Shown here piece after piece: positions 51,083 through 59,678 of a stretch of DNA of 64,000 nucleotides; the first letter of the stretch is position 1; the number at the start of each line of letters is the position of its first letter. The stretch is taken from assembly GCA_017530275.1 (NCBI GenBank), contig JAFXMP010000365.1:6084-70083 (forward strand). Reading direction: 5' to 3'. The position numbers were made by a program, and so were the translations under genes. The notes beneath the pieces are model-generated. The model made no database searches. It was not told the DNA's origin and saw nothing but the letters and a program-made list of their open reading frames with translations. The DNA comes from Clostridia bacterium. GTDB lineage: Bacteria; Bacillota_A; Clostridia; Christensenellales; Aristaeellaceae.

Positions 51083-51597
51083 TGCGCGTCCCTCTCCTTT
51101 AAGATCTCTTCTAATTTCTTACGGCCCCGGCTCAGGCGGCTGGAAATGGTGCCCTCCGGCACATGCAGCATTTCCGATATTTCCGCGATGCCATAGCCCT
51201 GATAATAATGCAGCAAAATCACGTCCCGGAAATCCGCGGGCAGGCGGCGGATGCTGCTTAACAAGTCCTGCTTTTCCAGGTTTTCATCCATCCGGTCCGG
51301 GGCGGGGGTCAGTTCCATAGCCGGGCTGCCCAGCACAACGCGCTTCACCCACGCCGCGCGCCAGATATCCCGGCACCGGTTCAGCGCCACTTTCAGCAGC
51401 CAAGGCTTTTCATGGCCCTCCTCCAGGTCCGGCGCGCTGGTCAGCAGCCGCACGAACACGTCCTGGGTCACGTCCTCGGCTTGGTGCCGGTCGCCTAAAT
51501 AAAAGTAGCTCACCCGCAGTACGTCGTTGGCGTATTTCTCATACAGCGCCTCAAATCGCCCTTCGTCCATACGGGCGGTCTGCGTCCGCTCACTCAT
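51079..51597 (-). CDS. ECF RNA polymerase sigma factor
   Basis: 172 residues. Region 2: FEALYEKYANDVLRVSYFYLGDRHQAEDVTQDVFVRLL; region 4: RRLPADFRDVILLHYYQGYGIAEISEMLHVPEGTISSRLSRGRKKL. A typical SigW/SigV-like ECF factor. Start at the ATG at 51597 chosen by length; its ribosome site (GGAAGG, distant) is weak, and the ATG at 51570 is possible. Transcribes a stress regulon when released by the membrane protein encoded next. Confidence 0.92.
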   Translation of the reverse strand: MSERTQTARMDEGRFEALYEKYANDVLRVSYFYLGDRHQAEDVTQDVFVRLLTSAPDLEEGHEKPWLLKVALNRCRDIWRAAWVKRVVLGSPAMELTPAPDRMDENLEKQDLLSSIRRLPADFRDVILLHYYQGYGIAEISEMLHVPEGTISSRLSRGRKKLEEILKERDAQ

Positions 51598-51841
51598 ACA
51601 ACGATATATCCTTCCCATTTCTTGCAAGAAATGCAAGACTTTCACGGAAAAATTTTTCACCGCTAACGGGGCGTTTTTCCGTTCTGTTCCATTATACTCC
51701 TGTCCCGCCGCGGCGGTCAAGTGTTCAACGAAATGACATTTGAGACGTCCAAAAGCGGTTTTGGAGCAAAGCGCCTTTTCCGCCGGGGGAAACCGTGCTA
51801 CAATACGGCCATGAAAACCGGCGAGAAAGGAAGGGATGCCG

Positions 51842-52336
51842 ATGGAAGATGTGTTGAACGTGATCCTGACGAACCTGCCCCTGATTCTATGCCTGATCAC
51901 AGGCGTGGGGCTGCTGGTTGTGGAGGTGTTCGTGCCCGGCTTCGGGCTGCCCGGCATTTCGGGCATCGTGCTGCTGGGAGTGGGCATTGGGCTCACCTGG
52001 AACACCTACGGCCCAGTGGCGGGCCTGGCGGTGACGCTGATCGCCCTGGCACTGGCGGGGATATCCATATCCGTGTCCGTCAAATCCGCCGCCACGGGCA
52101 AGCTGAGCAAATCCGCCCTGATCCTCAACGAGGTGACCCAGCCTGTAGAGCATGAGGAAGCCGAAGCCCTCCTGGGCAAGGAAGGTGTGACCGATACCGT
52201 GCTCAACCCCGTGGGCATCGCCGAATTTGACGGTGTGCGCCTGAATGTGGTATCCGAGGGCAGCTACCTGGAAAAGGGGATCAAGGTGAAGGTCCAGCAG
52301 GTAGAGGGTAACAAGATCATTGTAAGGAAAGCATGA
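51842..52336 (+). CDS. NfeD-like membrane protein
   Basis: 164 residues. Two to three membrane helices (about 8-30, 35-55, 60-78) followed by a small OB-fold domain (LLGKEGVTDTVLNPVGIAEFDGVRLNVVSEGSYLEKGIKVKVQQVEGNKIIVRK), the NfeD signature. NfeD proteins work with flotillins on membrane organisation; floA follows 181 bases downstream. Second of two ATGs (51842) has AAGGAAGG at good spacing. Confidence 0.9.
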   Translation: MEDVLNVILTNLPLILCLITGVGLLVVEVFVPGFGLPGISGIVLLGVGIGLTWNTYGPVAGLAVTLIALALAGISISVSVKSAATGKLSKSALILNEVTQPVEHEEAEALLGKEGVTDTVLNPVGIAEFDGVRLNVVSEGSYLEKGIKVKVQQVEGNKIIVRKA

Positions 52337-52341
52337 GCGCA

Positions 52342-52450
52342 GAGAGTGGAGAGTATAGAGTGGAGAGTTGAGATTTATATAGCTCATATTGGTTAGGGGA
52401 TATTTCAGCTATATAAATCTCAACTCTCGACTCCCAGCTCTCAACTCCTC
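52342..52450. repeat. Long inverted repeat between nfeD and floA
   Basis: Perfect 21-bp arms at 52363-52383 and 52408-52428 around a 24-base spacer, continuing outward imperfectly into GAGAGTGGAGAGT-like and its complement. A second element with the same wording lies after floA. Confidence 0.85.
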
Positions 52451-52517
52451 CGCACCCGTGTCAGTCCTTCATATGACGACTGAACGAAAACAAACAACCA
52501 ATAAGGAGGCTTGAAAA

Positions 52518-53528
52518 ATGTTACCTGATTTCATGATCGTATGGCTGATCATCATCGTGGTGGCGATCGTGATCGCCGCAGTGTTCTTCCGCTACGTTCC
52601 CCTGGGGCTGTGGATCAACGCCCGTGCCAGCGGCGCGCCGGTGAAGATCGTTTCCCTGATCGGTATGCGGTTCCGCCGCATCTCTCCCCAGAAGATTGTG
52701 AACGCGTATATAAAGGCCCGGAAGGCGGGCCTGGATGTGACCACCGACATGTTGGAAACCCACTTCCTGGCGGGCGGTAATGTGGAACGGGTCATCAACG
52801 CTCTGATTTCCGCCAAGCAGGCCAGCATCAACCTGAGCTTCACCACCGCCTGCGCCATCGACCTGGCGGGCCGCGATGTGCTCCAGGCCGTGCAGATGAG
52901 CGTATTGCCCAAGGTCATTGAAACGCCTCCCGTGGCCGCCATCGCCCAGGACGGCATCGAGCTCCGCGCCAAAGCCCGTGTCACCGTGCGCACCAACATC
53001 GAGCGTCTGGTCGGCGGCGCTGGGGAAGAAACCATCATCGCCCGCGTCGGCGAGGGCATCGTAACCACCATCGGTTCCTCCACCACCCACAAGGCCGTGC
53101 TGGAGAACCCCGATTCCATTTCCCAGACCGTGCTGGAAAAGGGCCTGGACAAGGGCACCGCTTACGAAATCCTCTCTATCGATATCGCCGACATCGACGT
53201 GGGCCGCAACATCGGCGCCCAGCTGCAGATGGACCAGGCCGAGGCCGACCGGCGCATCGCCCAGGCGAAAGCCGAGGAACGCCGCGCTATGGCCGTCGCT
53301 CACGAGCAGGAAATGAAGGCCGCCGTGCAGGAGATGCGGGCAAAGGTTGTGGAAGCCGAGGCCAAGGTGCCTCTGGCCATGGCCGAAGCGCTCCGCGAAG
53401 GCAAGCTTGGCGTAATGGACTACTACCAGATGCAGAACACCATCGCCGATACCGAAATGCGCAACGGCATCGCCAAGGCTGCCGCGCCCAATGCCGACGT
53501 GGCGAAGCCCCTGGACGGGAAGAAATAA
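52518..53528 (+). CDS. floA: Flotillin-like protein FloA
   Basis: 336 residues. N-terminal hydrophobic hairpin ([19 protein letters not shown]), SPFH domain ([64 protein letters not shown]) and a C-terminal Glu/Ala coiled coil ([41 protein letters not shown]). Scaffolds functional membrane microdomains. AAGGAGG precedes the ATG. With nfeD upstream, an ancient pair. Confidence 0.95.
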   Translation: MLPDFMIVWLIIIVVAIVIAAVFFRYVPLGLWINARASGAPVKIVSLIGMRFRRISPQKIVNAYIKARKAGLDVTTDMLETHFLAGGNVERVINALISAKQASINLSFTTACAIDLAGRDVLQAVQMSVLPKVIETPPVAAIAQDGIELRAKARVTVRTNIERLVGGAGEETIIARVGEGIVTTIGSSTTHKAVLENPDSISQTVLEKGLDKGTAYEILSIDIADIDVGRNIGAQLQMDQAEADRRIAQAKAEERRAMAVAHEQEMKAAVQEMRAKVVEAEAKVPLAMAEALREGKLGVMDYYQMQNTIADTEMRNGIAKAAAPNADVAKPLDGKK

Positions 53529-53544
53529 AACAGTGTGAAGTTAG

Positions 53545-53649
53545 GAGGGTAGAGAGTGGAGTTATACCATGTGCCTGCAATAAGTCCTATGGATTTGCGC
53601 GATGAAAGCAGGAACCAAATTACAACTCCGCACGCCACTCTCCACCCTC
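53545..53649. repeat. Second long inverted repeat, after floA
   Basis: GAGGGTAGAGAGTG..GAGTTATA (from 53545) pairs with TACAACTC..CACTCTCCACCCTC (to 53649) with a 6-base bulge and a few G-T pairs. It shares the GAGAGTGGAG wording of the repeat at 52342-52450. Confidence 0.75.
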
Positions 53650-53676
53650 AATACTGAACAGAAAGGGGGCCGCGCC

Positions 53677-54240
53677 ATGCCTTTTGCATGGATCATCATC
53701 GTGATCCTGTGGTGGATCGTTTCCGCCATCAGTAAAGCCAAGAAGAACCAGACGGCGCAGGCGAAGCAGCAAGCCGGGAAGGCGCCGTCCGGGCAGAATA
53801 CCGTGCGGCAGCACGCCCCAAAGCAGGCGCAGCGTCCGGCTCCGCAAAAGCCCGCGCCCCAGCCCGCCGCCCCAGCCATGAGCCGTCAGGACGATTGGGA
53901 CGATGAGGAAGAAAACTGGGACCAGTGGGACGCCCAGCGCGCGCGTCCCTCCCTCGCGCCCCGGACCGCCCAGCCCGCGCAGGTGAAGCAGCATGAAACC
54001 AAGCCCCTGGAAGCCCATATGCACACCCCCGTCATGGGCATGGAGGGCACGGGCACCGAAGGCGAGGACTGCTGCCACGAATTCATGCTGGACCAGCGCT
54101 CGGAGGAAAAGCCCGCCGATTTCCTGCCCCTCCAGGAGGAAACGGAGGCCCTGCGCGCCAAAACTCTTTTGCAGGGCGTGATTTACAGCGAGATTTTAGG
54201 CCGCAGGCCCATCCGGCGGTATGGAACAAAACGGGCGTGA
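53677..54240 (+). CDS. Membrane-anchored protein of unknown function downstream of floA
   Basis: 187 residues from the ATG at 53677 (AGGGGG 7 bases upstream). One N-terminal helix (MPFAWIIIVILWWIVSAI) is followed by a Gln/Pro/Ala/Lys-rich linker and an acidic patch (DDWDDEEENWDQWD), then a conserved-looking tail with EDCCHEFMLDQRSEEK and LLQGVIYSEILGRRP. Same strand and spacing suggest a link with FloA. Not a recognised domain. Confidence 0.65.
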   Translation: MPFAWIIIVILWWIVSAISKAKKNQTAQAKQQAGKAPSGQNTVRQHAPKQAQRPAPQKPAPQPAAPAMSRQDDWDDEEENWDQWDAQRARPSLAPRTAQPAQVKQHETKPLEAHMHTPVMGMEGTGTEGEDCCHEFMLDQRSEEKPADFLPLQEETEALRAKTLLQGVIYSEILGRRPIRRYGTKRA

Positions 54241-54270
54241 TTTGCCCACGTCCACAGAACGAAACGGTTT

Positions 54271-54296
54271 ATCCCCGCGCCACATGGCGCGGGGAT
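54271..54296 (+). terminator. Terminator of the nfeD-floA region
   Basis: ATCCCCGCGCC-acat-GGCGCGGGGAT, an 11-bp perfect stem followed by TTTTCTTTT. Confidence 0.9.
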
Positions 54297-54312
54297 TTTC
54301 TTTTGCAAGCGC

Positions 54313-54341
54313 TTGTTTTTCAGCTTCCGCTGTCGTATAAT
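54313..54341 (+). promoter_or_regulatory. Promoter of the DUF4258/YgiT pair
   Basis: -35 TTGTTT, 17-base spacer, -10 TATAAT, 35 bases before the GTG start. Confidence 0.55.
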
Positions 54342-54376
54342 AAAAGACAGATAAATTGAAACCGGAGGAAACGACA

Positions 54377-54697
54377 GTGATTGACATTGACAGCTTGCGG
54401 CAGCATTATCAAAATGACGCTGTATTTATTACGGAGCATGCTGCCGAGCGGTCAAGACAAAGGGGTATTTTTTCCCGCGATATAAGGAATGCTGTTGTAA
54501 CCGGAGAAATTATCGAACAATATCCCGATGATTTTCCCTTTCCAAGCTGCCTGATCCTCGGTAAGGATATGGCAGGAAACGTCATACACATATGTATGAG
54601 CGAGGAAGGAACTGCCAGCCGAATCATCACGGCATATTACCCTGACAGAGAAAAATGGAGCGCGGATTTCAAAACCAGAAAGGGGATGGAACCATGA
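54377..54697 (+). CDS. DUF4258 protein, possible toxin of a toxin-antitoxin pair
   Basis: 106 residues from GTG at 54377 (GGAGG 8 bases upstream). The DUF4258 motif is FITEHAAERSRQRGIFSRDIRNAVVTGEIIEQYPDDFPFPSCLILG then HICMSEEG and YYPDREKW. The family has a RelE/BrnT-like ribonuclease-type fold and is often paired with small DNA-binding or zinc proteins. It overlaps the next gene by ATGA. Toxic activity is inferred from the pairing. Confidence 0.8.
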   Translation: MIDIDSLRQHYQNDAVFITEHAAERSRQRGIFSRDIRNAVVTGEIIEQYPDDFPFPSCLILGKDMAGNVIHICMSEEGTASRIITAYYPDREKWSADFKTRKGMEP

Positions 54698-54924
54698 AAT
54701 GCCTGCTTTGCAAAGAAGACGCTATGGAAAACGATAAATGCGCGTATTTCGCCCAGCTTCCCGATTGCTATGTAATCATTGAAAATGTTCCATGCCGTAA
54801 ATGCGCTCAATGCGGAGAAGTGGTTTATTCAGCGTCGGTCATGGAAAAAATCGATGAAATCCTGAAAAAGGTTCAGCAGATCGCAAGCAAAATCCTGATT
54901 ATGGATTTTGACCGGGCGGCATGA
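54694..54924 (+). CDS. YgiT/MqsA-type zinc-finger protein, likely antitoxin
   Basis: 76 residues. Two CXXC motifs (MKCLLCKEDAM and CRKCAQCGEVVYS) bind zinc as in the N-terminal half of MqsA/YgiT antitoxins; the usual C-terminal HTH is missing, leaving a short helix (VMEKIDEILKKVQQIASKIL). The start overlaps the DUF4258 stop (ATGA). It probably neutralises the DUF4258 protein; without HTH, autoregulation is less likely. Confidence 0.78.
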   Translation: MKCLLCKEDAMENDKCAYFAQLPDCYVIIENVPCRKCAQCGEVVYSASVMEKIDEILKKVQQIASKILIMDFDRAA

Positions 54925-54964
54925 TCCTCAAAATCTTTATACAAGAGAGGTTGTATGATCCGTC

Positions 54965-55726
54965 ATGAACCAAAATGAACTGATTTCGGTACTCATTTGT
55001 GACGACGATCCCGGCATGCGGCTGATCCTGCGAAAAAAAATCCAGGCAACCGACGGTTTTTTCGTGGCGGGGGAGGCTACCAGCGGCGAAGAAGCCATGA
55101 CCCTGTACGATAAGCTGACCCCCCAGGTGGTGTTTTTGGACGTGGACATGCCCGGTAAAACGGGGGTGGAATGCGCCCACTTGATCCAGGACCAGAACCC
55201 CGCCTGCATCCTGATCTTCGCCACGGGCCACGAGGAATACATGGGCGAGGCCTTTGAGGTGTACGCTTTCGATTACCTGGTGAAGCCTTTCAAACTGGAC
55301 CGCCTGGAGCAGACCCTAAGCCGTATATACGACCGGCTGCACCGGGTGCCAGAGGAAGCCGTGCCCTCCCCCCATCCGGCCGAAAACAGGAGCGCCGCAG
55401 GCCGATTGATGCTGCGCCACAAGGACGGCGTGTCCTTTATCGACCTGGAGGATATTCTCCTGGTCCAACGGGAGGACCGGGCCACCGTGATCTATGCCGA
55501 AAACGGGGGCCGCTACGTGCTCAGCGAAACCCTGTCCGAAACCGAAGCCCGGCTGGACCCGGAAATTTTCTTCCGCTGCCATAAAAGCTACATCATCAAC
55601 CTGCGCCGCATCAAAAACATCACACCCTACGGCCGCTGGACCTACGTGGTGCAGCTGGAGGGCACCGAGCACGATGCCCTGATCACCCACGAAAAATACG
55701 AGGAACTGGAAAAAAAATTCGGGTAA
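54965..55726 (+). CDS. LytTR-family response regulator (orphan)
   Basis: 253 residues. Receiver domain: VLICDDDPGMRLILRKKI (acid pocket), VVFLDVDMPGKTGVE (phospho-Asp), FATGHEEYM, FDYLVKPFKLDRLEQ (Lys). LytTR DNA-binding domain: LMLRHKDGVSFIDLEDILLVQREDR, YVLSETLSETEARL, FFRCHKSYIINLRRIKNI. Controls promoters with direct-repeat sites, often virulence, autolysis or membrane genes. No sensor kinase is adjacent, unlike typical AgrA/LytR pairs. Weak ribosome site. Confidence 0.92.
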   Translation: MNQNELISVLICDDDPGMRLILRKKIQATDGFFVAGEATSGEEAMTLYDKLTPQVVFLDVDMPGKTGVECAHLIQDQNPACILIFATGHEEYMGEAFEVYAFDYLVKPFKLDRLEQTLSRIYDRLHRVPEEAVPSPHPAENRSAAGRLMLRHKDGVSFIDLEDILLVQREDRATVIYAENGGRYVLSETLSETEARLDPEIFFRCHKSYIINLRRIKNITPYGRWTYVVQLEGTEHDALITHEKYEELEKKFG

Positions 55727-55735
55727 CAAAAATTG

Positions 55736-55765
55736 ACCGCCCAGGCTTGAACAGCCAAGGGCGGT
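55736..55765 (+). terminator. Terminator of the LytTR gene
   Basis: ACCGCCC pairs with GGGCGGT, followed by TTTTT. Confidence 0.85.
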
Positions 55766-55795
55766 TTTTTGCGCATAGCATCTTTTATCTTTTCT

Positions 55796-56608
55796 TTACA
55801 CGATCCAATCTGCCGGCCGAATCTTCAGCGGTTCGCCATCTTTGATGTCGGAAAGGAGCATCAGGGTTTTTTCACCTTCTACCAGCCGGTGCTTTGGGTT
55901 TTCCAAGGCCAGCACGAAGCATATGCCTGCTACAGTGACGGAAAACTCTTTCATCAGCTCGATCATGCCCCGGGCGGTGCCGCCTCCGCGCATGAAATCA
56001 TCCACGATCAAGGCGCGCTGACCCTCCTTGACCGCCCGGCGGGACAGGGCCATGGTTTCGATGCGGCCTGAACCGGATACATAGGAAATGTTTACCGCAC
56101 TGCCCTCGTACACCTTGGTGGCATGGCGGGCGATGATCAGCGGCACCCGCAGGGCCTCCGCCGCCATCATGGCCACGGGTATGCCCTTGGTCTCCATGGT
56201 GAGCACAAAATCCGCGTTGACGTCGTAATACTGACTGGCGATCAGGTTCCCCATGCCATGCACCAACTGAGGATCAGACAGGATATCGGAAAAATACAGA
56301 TAACCGCCGGGAAGATGACGGGCGGGCTCGCGAAGCCGCTCGCAAATACCTTCCACAAAAGCCCGGTCATAGGCTCCCATGCCGATGGGCCGGTAGCGCA
56401 CGCCGCCTGCCGCGCCGGTGACCGTTTCCAGCTTGCCGAGCATAAACTGCTTCATGGTGTCCTGCAAAATCGCCACGTCCTCGCTGATGGTGGACTTTGC
56501 GGTAGAAAAAATCTCACAGAAATGGGACAATGTAAAAATCCGGTTGGGGGACTGGGTCAGGATCTGGGTCATGACGGCCAGCCGCTCGTTGCGCTTGATC
56601 TTATCCAT
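55796..56608 (-). CDS. purR: Pur operon repressor PurR
   Basis: 270 residues. N-terminal winged helix (NERLAVMTQILTQSPNRIFTLSHFCEIFSTAKSTISEDVAILQD) and C-terminal phosphoribosyltransferase-like domain with the PRPP loop ALIVDDFMRGGGTARGM. PurR of Bacillus type binds PurBoxes and is released by PRPP, which signals need for purines. Two PurBox-like sequences lie right upstream (56666-56709), so it likely regulates itself. Monocistronic, convergent with the LytTR gene. Confidence 0.95.
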   Translation of the reverse strand: MDKIKRNERLAVMTQILTQSPNRIFTLSHFCEIFSTAKSTISEDVAILQDTMKQFMLGKLETVTGAAGGVRYRPIGMGAYDRAFVEGICERLREPARHLPGGYLYFSDILSDPQLVHGMGNLIASQYYDVNADFVLTMETKGIPVAMMAAEALRVPLIIARHATKVYEGSAVNISYVSGSGRIETMALSRRAVKEGQRALIVDDFMRGGGTARGMIELMKEFSVTVAGICFVLALENPKHRLVEGEKTLMLLSDIKDGEPLKIRPADWIV

Positions 56609-56665
56609 GGTCGCTCGTTCATCCTCTCTCCCTCTTGGACCTGCCAGAAAAGGAGTATATCATAA

Positions 56666-56709
56666 AAAAACGAATAATTCCAGTGCTTTATAAAATTTTG
56701 TTCGGAAAT
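56666..56709 (-). promoter_or_regulatory. Pair of PurBoxes upstream of purR
   Basis: AAAAACGAATAAT (56666-56678) and, inverted, ATTTCCGAACAAA read on minus (56697-56709) match the PurBox form AWWWCCGAACWWT at about 11 and 12 of 13 positions. They are inverted and 18 bases apart, the usual PurR geometry. Confidence 0.65.
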
Positions 56710-56782
56710 TTTTTCTAGTTTTTATCAATCAGATACCTTTGAGGACGTTTTTTCAGTTTTTTTCAGCTTAAAAAATTTGTCC

Positions 56783-56811
56783 TTGCATTCCTGAGGAAAC
56801 CATGATATAAT
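56783..56811 (+). promoter_or_regulatory. Promoter of rpmE
   Basis: -35 TTGCAT, 17-base spacer, -10 TATAAT, 68 bases before the ATG. Confidence 0.7.
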
Positions 56812-56879
56812 ACTGGTCGCGGCTCATGGGACGCCCCCCATGAATCCGTAACAGAAAGGGCAAAAGAGGTGAAAATGAA

Positions 56880-57077
56880 ATGAAGGAAAAGATCCATCCC
56901 AAGTACGAGAAGGCCATCGTGCGCTGCGTGTGCGGCGAAACCTTTGAAACCGGCTCCACCAAAAAGGAACTGAGGGTTGAAATTTGCTCCAAGTGCCACC
57001 CCTTCTTCACCGGAAAGCAGAAACTGGTGGACAGCGGCGGTCGCGTGGATCGCTTCAAGAAGCGCTTCGGCATTTAA
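56880..57077 (+). CDS. rpmE: 50S ribosomal protein L31, zinc-binding form
   Basis: 65 residues. Family pattern [50 protein letters not shown]. Four cysteines (CVC and CSKC) make it the zinc-containing (C+) type, which can be displaced by a zinc-free paralogue during zinc starvation. Starts a conserved block with yqhQ, prmC and prfA, though it has its own promoter and terminator. Confidence 0.97.
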   Translation: MKEKIHPKYEKAIVRCVCGETFETGSTKKELRVEICSKCHPFFTGKQKLVDSGGRVDRFKKRFGI

Positions 57078-57084
57078 GCCCTAT

Positions 57085-57122
57085 AAAAGCAGTACCGCCG
57101 TACAGGGGAAGGTGCTGCTTTT
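57085..57122 (+). terminator. Terminator of rpmE
   Basis: AAAAGCAGTACC pairs with GGTGCTGCTTTT, followed by TCTCTTTTT. Confidence 0.8.
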
Positions 57123-57179
57123 CTCTTTTTGAGGGCATTGTGTCAAAATTTCAGTTATTATCTGTGGAAAGGATCAGGT

Positions 57180-58229
57180 ATGGCAAAGAAAAAAAATGAA
57201 ACCGGCGCTTCCTGCCCCCGGGCTGACATCGGCGGCCAGGCGGTGCTGGACGGCGTAATGATGAAAAGCCCGGACGCCGTGGCCGTGGCGGTGCGCCGCC
57301 CCAACGGCGATATCGTGGTGAAGCGGGAAAGCTACGAGGCCCCGTCGAAAAAGCATCCCTGGATGGGCCTGCCCTTCATCCGGGGTTCGGTGAACATGGT
57401 GCAGATGATGGTGCTGGGCATGAATGTGCTGGAGGACAGCATGAAAATGTCCGGTAACGAGGACGCCCAGGAAGAACCCAGCAAATTTGAAAAATGGCTG
57501 GCGAAAAAACTGGGCAAAAACGTGGACAAGGTAGTCATGGCGTTGGCGGTGGTGCTGGCTCTGGCCATGAGCATCGGCCTGTTCGTGCTGCTGCCCAACA
57601 CGGTGATCATGCTGTTCCCCCAGAATGCCTCCGGCGGCACGCTGCTCATGAAAAATCTGGTCAGCGGCCTCATCCGCATCGTGCTTCTGATCACTTACAT
57701 CGGTCTGGTGGGCCGCATTCCCGATATGCGCAAAACCTTCCAGTATCATGGATCGGAGCACAAAACGGTATACTGCCACGAGCATGACCTGCCCCTGACC
57801 CCCAAGAACGCCCAGCAGTTCACCACCCTGCATCCTCGGTGCGGCACCAGCTTTCTGCTGCTCACCTTCATTTTGTCCATCCTGTTTTATTCGATCATTG
57901 ACGTGCTGGTGCTGCAATTGACGGGCTTTGACCTGGGAGGCAATTATCTGCTGCGGGTGCTGAGCCGCATCATCCTTTTGCCCTGCGTGGCAGGTATCAG
58001 CTACGAGGCCCTCAAAGCCCTGGCCCACGCTGAAACGCCCCTCACCCGCGCCCTACGCTGGCCCGGCCTGCAGATGCAGCGGCTCACCACCCGCCAGCCC
58101 AGCGACGAGCAGTGCGAGGTGGCCATCGCCTCCATGAACGCCGCCCTGCACGGCCTGCCCGAAGGGGAAAAGACCGAAGAGGGCTGGGTGATCCTGCATC
58201 CCGCCCAAGCGCAGCCATCGAATGCGTGA
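57180..58229 (+). CDS. DUF1385 membrane protein (YqhQ family)
   Basis: 349 residues from the ATG at 57180. Start GGQAVLDGVMMKSPDAVAVAVRRPNGDI, middle KKHPWMGLPFIRGSVNMVQMMVLG, then four membrane helices and FQYHGSEHKTVYCHEHDLPLT, HPRCGTSFLLL are the DUF1385 hallmarks, including conserved E-H-K and H-x-R-C-G-T-S. Function unknown; common next to rpmE and prfA in Bacillota. The His/Cys residues suggest metal binding. Confidence 0.9.
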   Translation: MAKKKNETGASCPRADIGGQAVLDGVMMKSPDAVAVAVRRPNGDIVVKRESYEAPSKKHPWMGLPFIRGSVNMVQMMVLGMNVLEDSMKMSGNEDAQEEPSKFEKWLAKKLGKNVDKVVMALAVVLALAMSIGLFVLLPNTVIMLFPQNASGGTLLMKNLVSGLIRIVLLITYIGLVGRIPDMRKTFQYHGSEHKTVYCHEHDLPLTPKNAQQFTTLHPRCGTSFLLLTFILSILFYSIIDVLVLQLTGFDLGGNYLLRVLSRIILLPCVAGISYEALKALAHAETPLTRALRWPGLQMQRLTTRQPSDEQCEVAIASMNAALHGLPEGEKTEEGWVILHPAQAQPSNA

Positions 58230-58319
58230 ACGCGGCATCGGAAAAATCTGCGATACTGTTGAAACGGATCGATGTGAACCTTACGAATGTGTTGAACGAG
58301 AGAAAGAGAGTGCAAAAAA

Positions 58320-59669
58320 ATGTCCAATATTCTTAAAAAGATCTTGGCTCCCCTGAAGTCCTTCTTTGAGGAAATCAAATCCAGTTCGGAAACTGTTTTC
58401 CTTGCGCTGCTGATTCTGCACATGTGCGTCTTTTATCAAGGAAAAATCAATTGGTCCGCCAATGAAATGGTCATGACTATTTTTGGCGCAATTCTGCAGA
58501 TGGGAACGATGTTGGCGTCGGCGGCATTTTTGATTTATCTTATCATCCGCTGGAAATACGCCTGGAATACGAAAGTGTTTTTCCTTGTTCCAGCCATCGC
58601 TTTGTTCGTTCTTCCCATTGTTTTTAACGCCAATGGAGATACAAACTGGTACATTGCGCTTACAGATCTGTTTTTCTGTCTGATGGCCTATGGGAAGGAT
58701 TACAAGAAGATCCTCCGTTGCTTTATGTGGACGGCTTTCGCGGGGCTGTTGATCGCCGCGGTCGGCTTGCCTTTGGGGCTGACGGTGGAACGGGGAAAAA
58801 TTGGCATGGAACAGGGCTTTTCCCTGGGAACCGTGTATCCGAATACATGGGGCCAGATCGCATTCTTGGTCCTGGTGGTTTTCTGGTATTTGTTTTTGCA
58901 GAAGAAACGAGTGGTCACCTTTATTATATTCATTGCCACAGGGTTGTTTATGTACTTTGTTCCCGAATGCAAAACCATCGCCCTGCTGTCGGCTGTATTC
59001 CCGTTCCTGTCGCTTTTGGTAAAGCCGCGCGTTCATGATCAGACTCTGGAAGCATCCCCAAATAAAAAGGGAAGAGTAGGACATATCCTCCTCTCCGTAT
59101 TTCCGTTTGTTTGCTTTGCCGTAACGATGATTCTCTGCTGGCAGATGGATTGGGTCAAAAAGAATACCTATAGCAACTACTCTCTTGTTACCATGGGAAT
59201 GCGCTTTGTTCAAGGCGGCATTGCTTTCCAGCATTATGGTTTCCCGCTGATCGGCCATACGCTGCCCAATGACCCCAGCATTGTGTCCGTAGTAAACGGC
59301 GAAGCGGAAGTACTGTACGTGGTGGATAGCGCTTTTGTTACCTACAGCCTTTTCCTCGGCGCCATTTGGATGCTGTGGGCTTTGTGCTGGCTGACCTACG
59401 CAAATTGGAAGGGACTGAAGAACAAGGACGGCGCACTGGTTCTCATGAGCGGGTTCATCATGGTCTTTGCCATTATGGAACGGCCCGGCCTGGTCGCCTC
59501 GTATAATTTCATGTTCCTGTATCCGCTGGCCAGCGTGGCCTATCTGAACGAACCGGAGGAAAAACTGAGCCTGCGTTCCCTGTTTGGCTTAAGCGGCAAT
59601 CCTGCGAAGCAATCAAACACGGTTTCGATGGAAAGAAGGAAACAGCGCTCAAAAAAGAGCCAATGGTGA
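58320..59669 (+). CDS. Polytopic membrane protein, O-antigen-polymerase-like
   Basis: 449 residues with about ten to eleven membrane helices. Layout (many short-looped helices, one larger outside loop near 300-340 with DPSIVSVVNGEAEVLYVVDSAF, cytoplasmic basic tail RRKQRSKKSQW) resembles Wzy/EpsG polymerases that join sugar repeat units. No diagnostic motif was seen, so this is a shape-based call. It is less GC-rich and inserted between yqhQ and prmC, which normally lie near each other; likely acquired. Confidence 0.6.
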   Translation: MSNILKKILAPLKSFFEEIKSSSETVFLALLILHMCVFYQGKINWSANEMVMTIFGAILQMGTMLASAAFLIYLIIRWKYAWNTKVFFLVPAIALFVLPIVFNANGDTNWYIALTDLFFCLMAYGKDYKKILRCFMWTAFAGLLIAAVGLPLGLTVERGKIGMEQGFSLGTVYPNTWGQIAFLVLVVFWYLFLQKKRVVTFIIFIATGLFMYFVPECKTIALLSAVFPFLSLLVKPRVHDQTLEASPNKKGRVGHILLSVFPFVCFAVTMILCWQMDWVKKNTYSNYSLVTMGMRFVQGGIAFQHYGFPLIGHTLPNDPSIVSVVNGEAEVLYVVDSAFVTYSLFLGAIWMLWALCWLTYANWKGLKNKDGALVLMSGFIMVFAIMERPGLVASYNFMFLYPLASVAYLNEPEEKLSLRSLFGLSGNPAKQSNTVSMERRKQRSKKSQW

Positions 59670-59678
59670 AATAATCCA

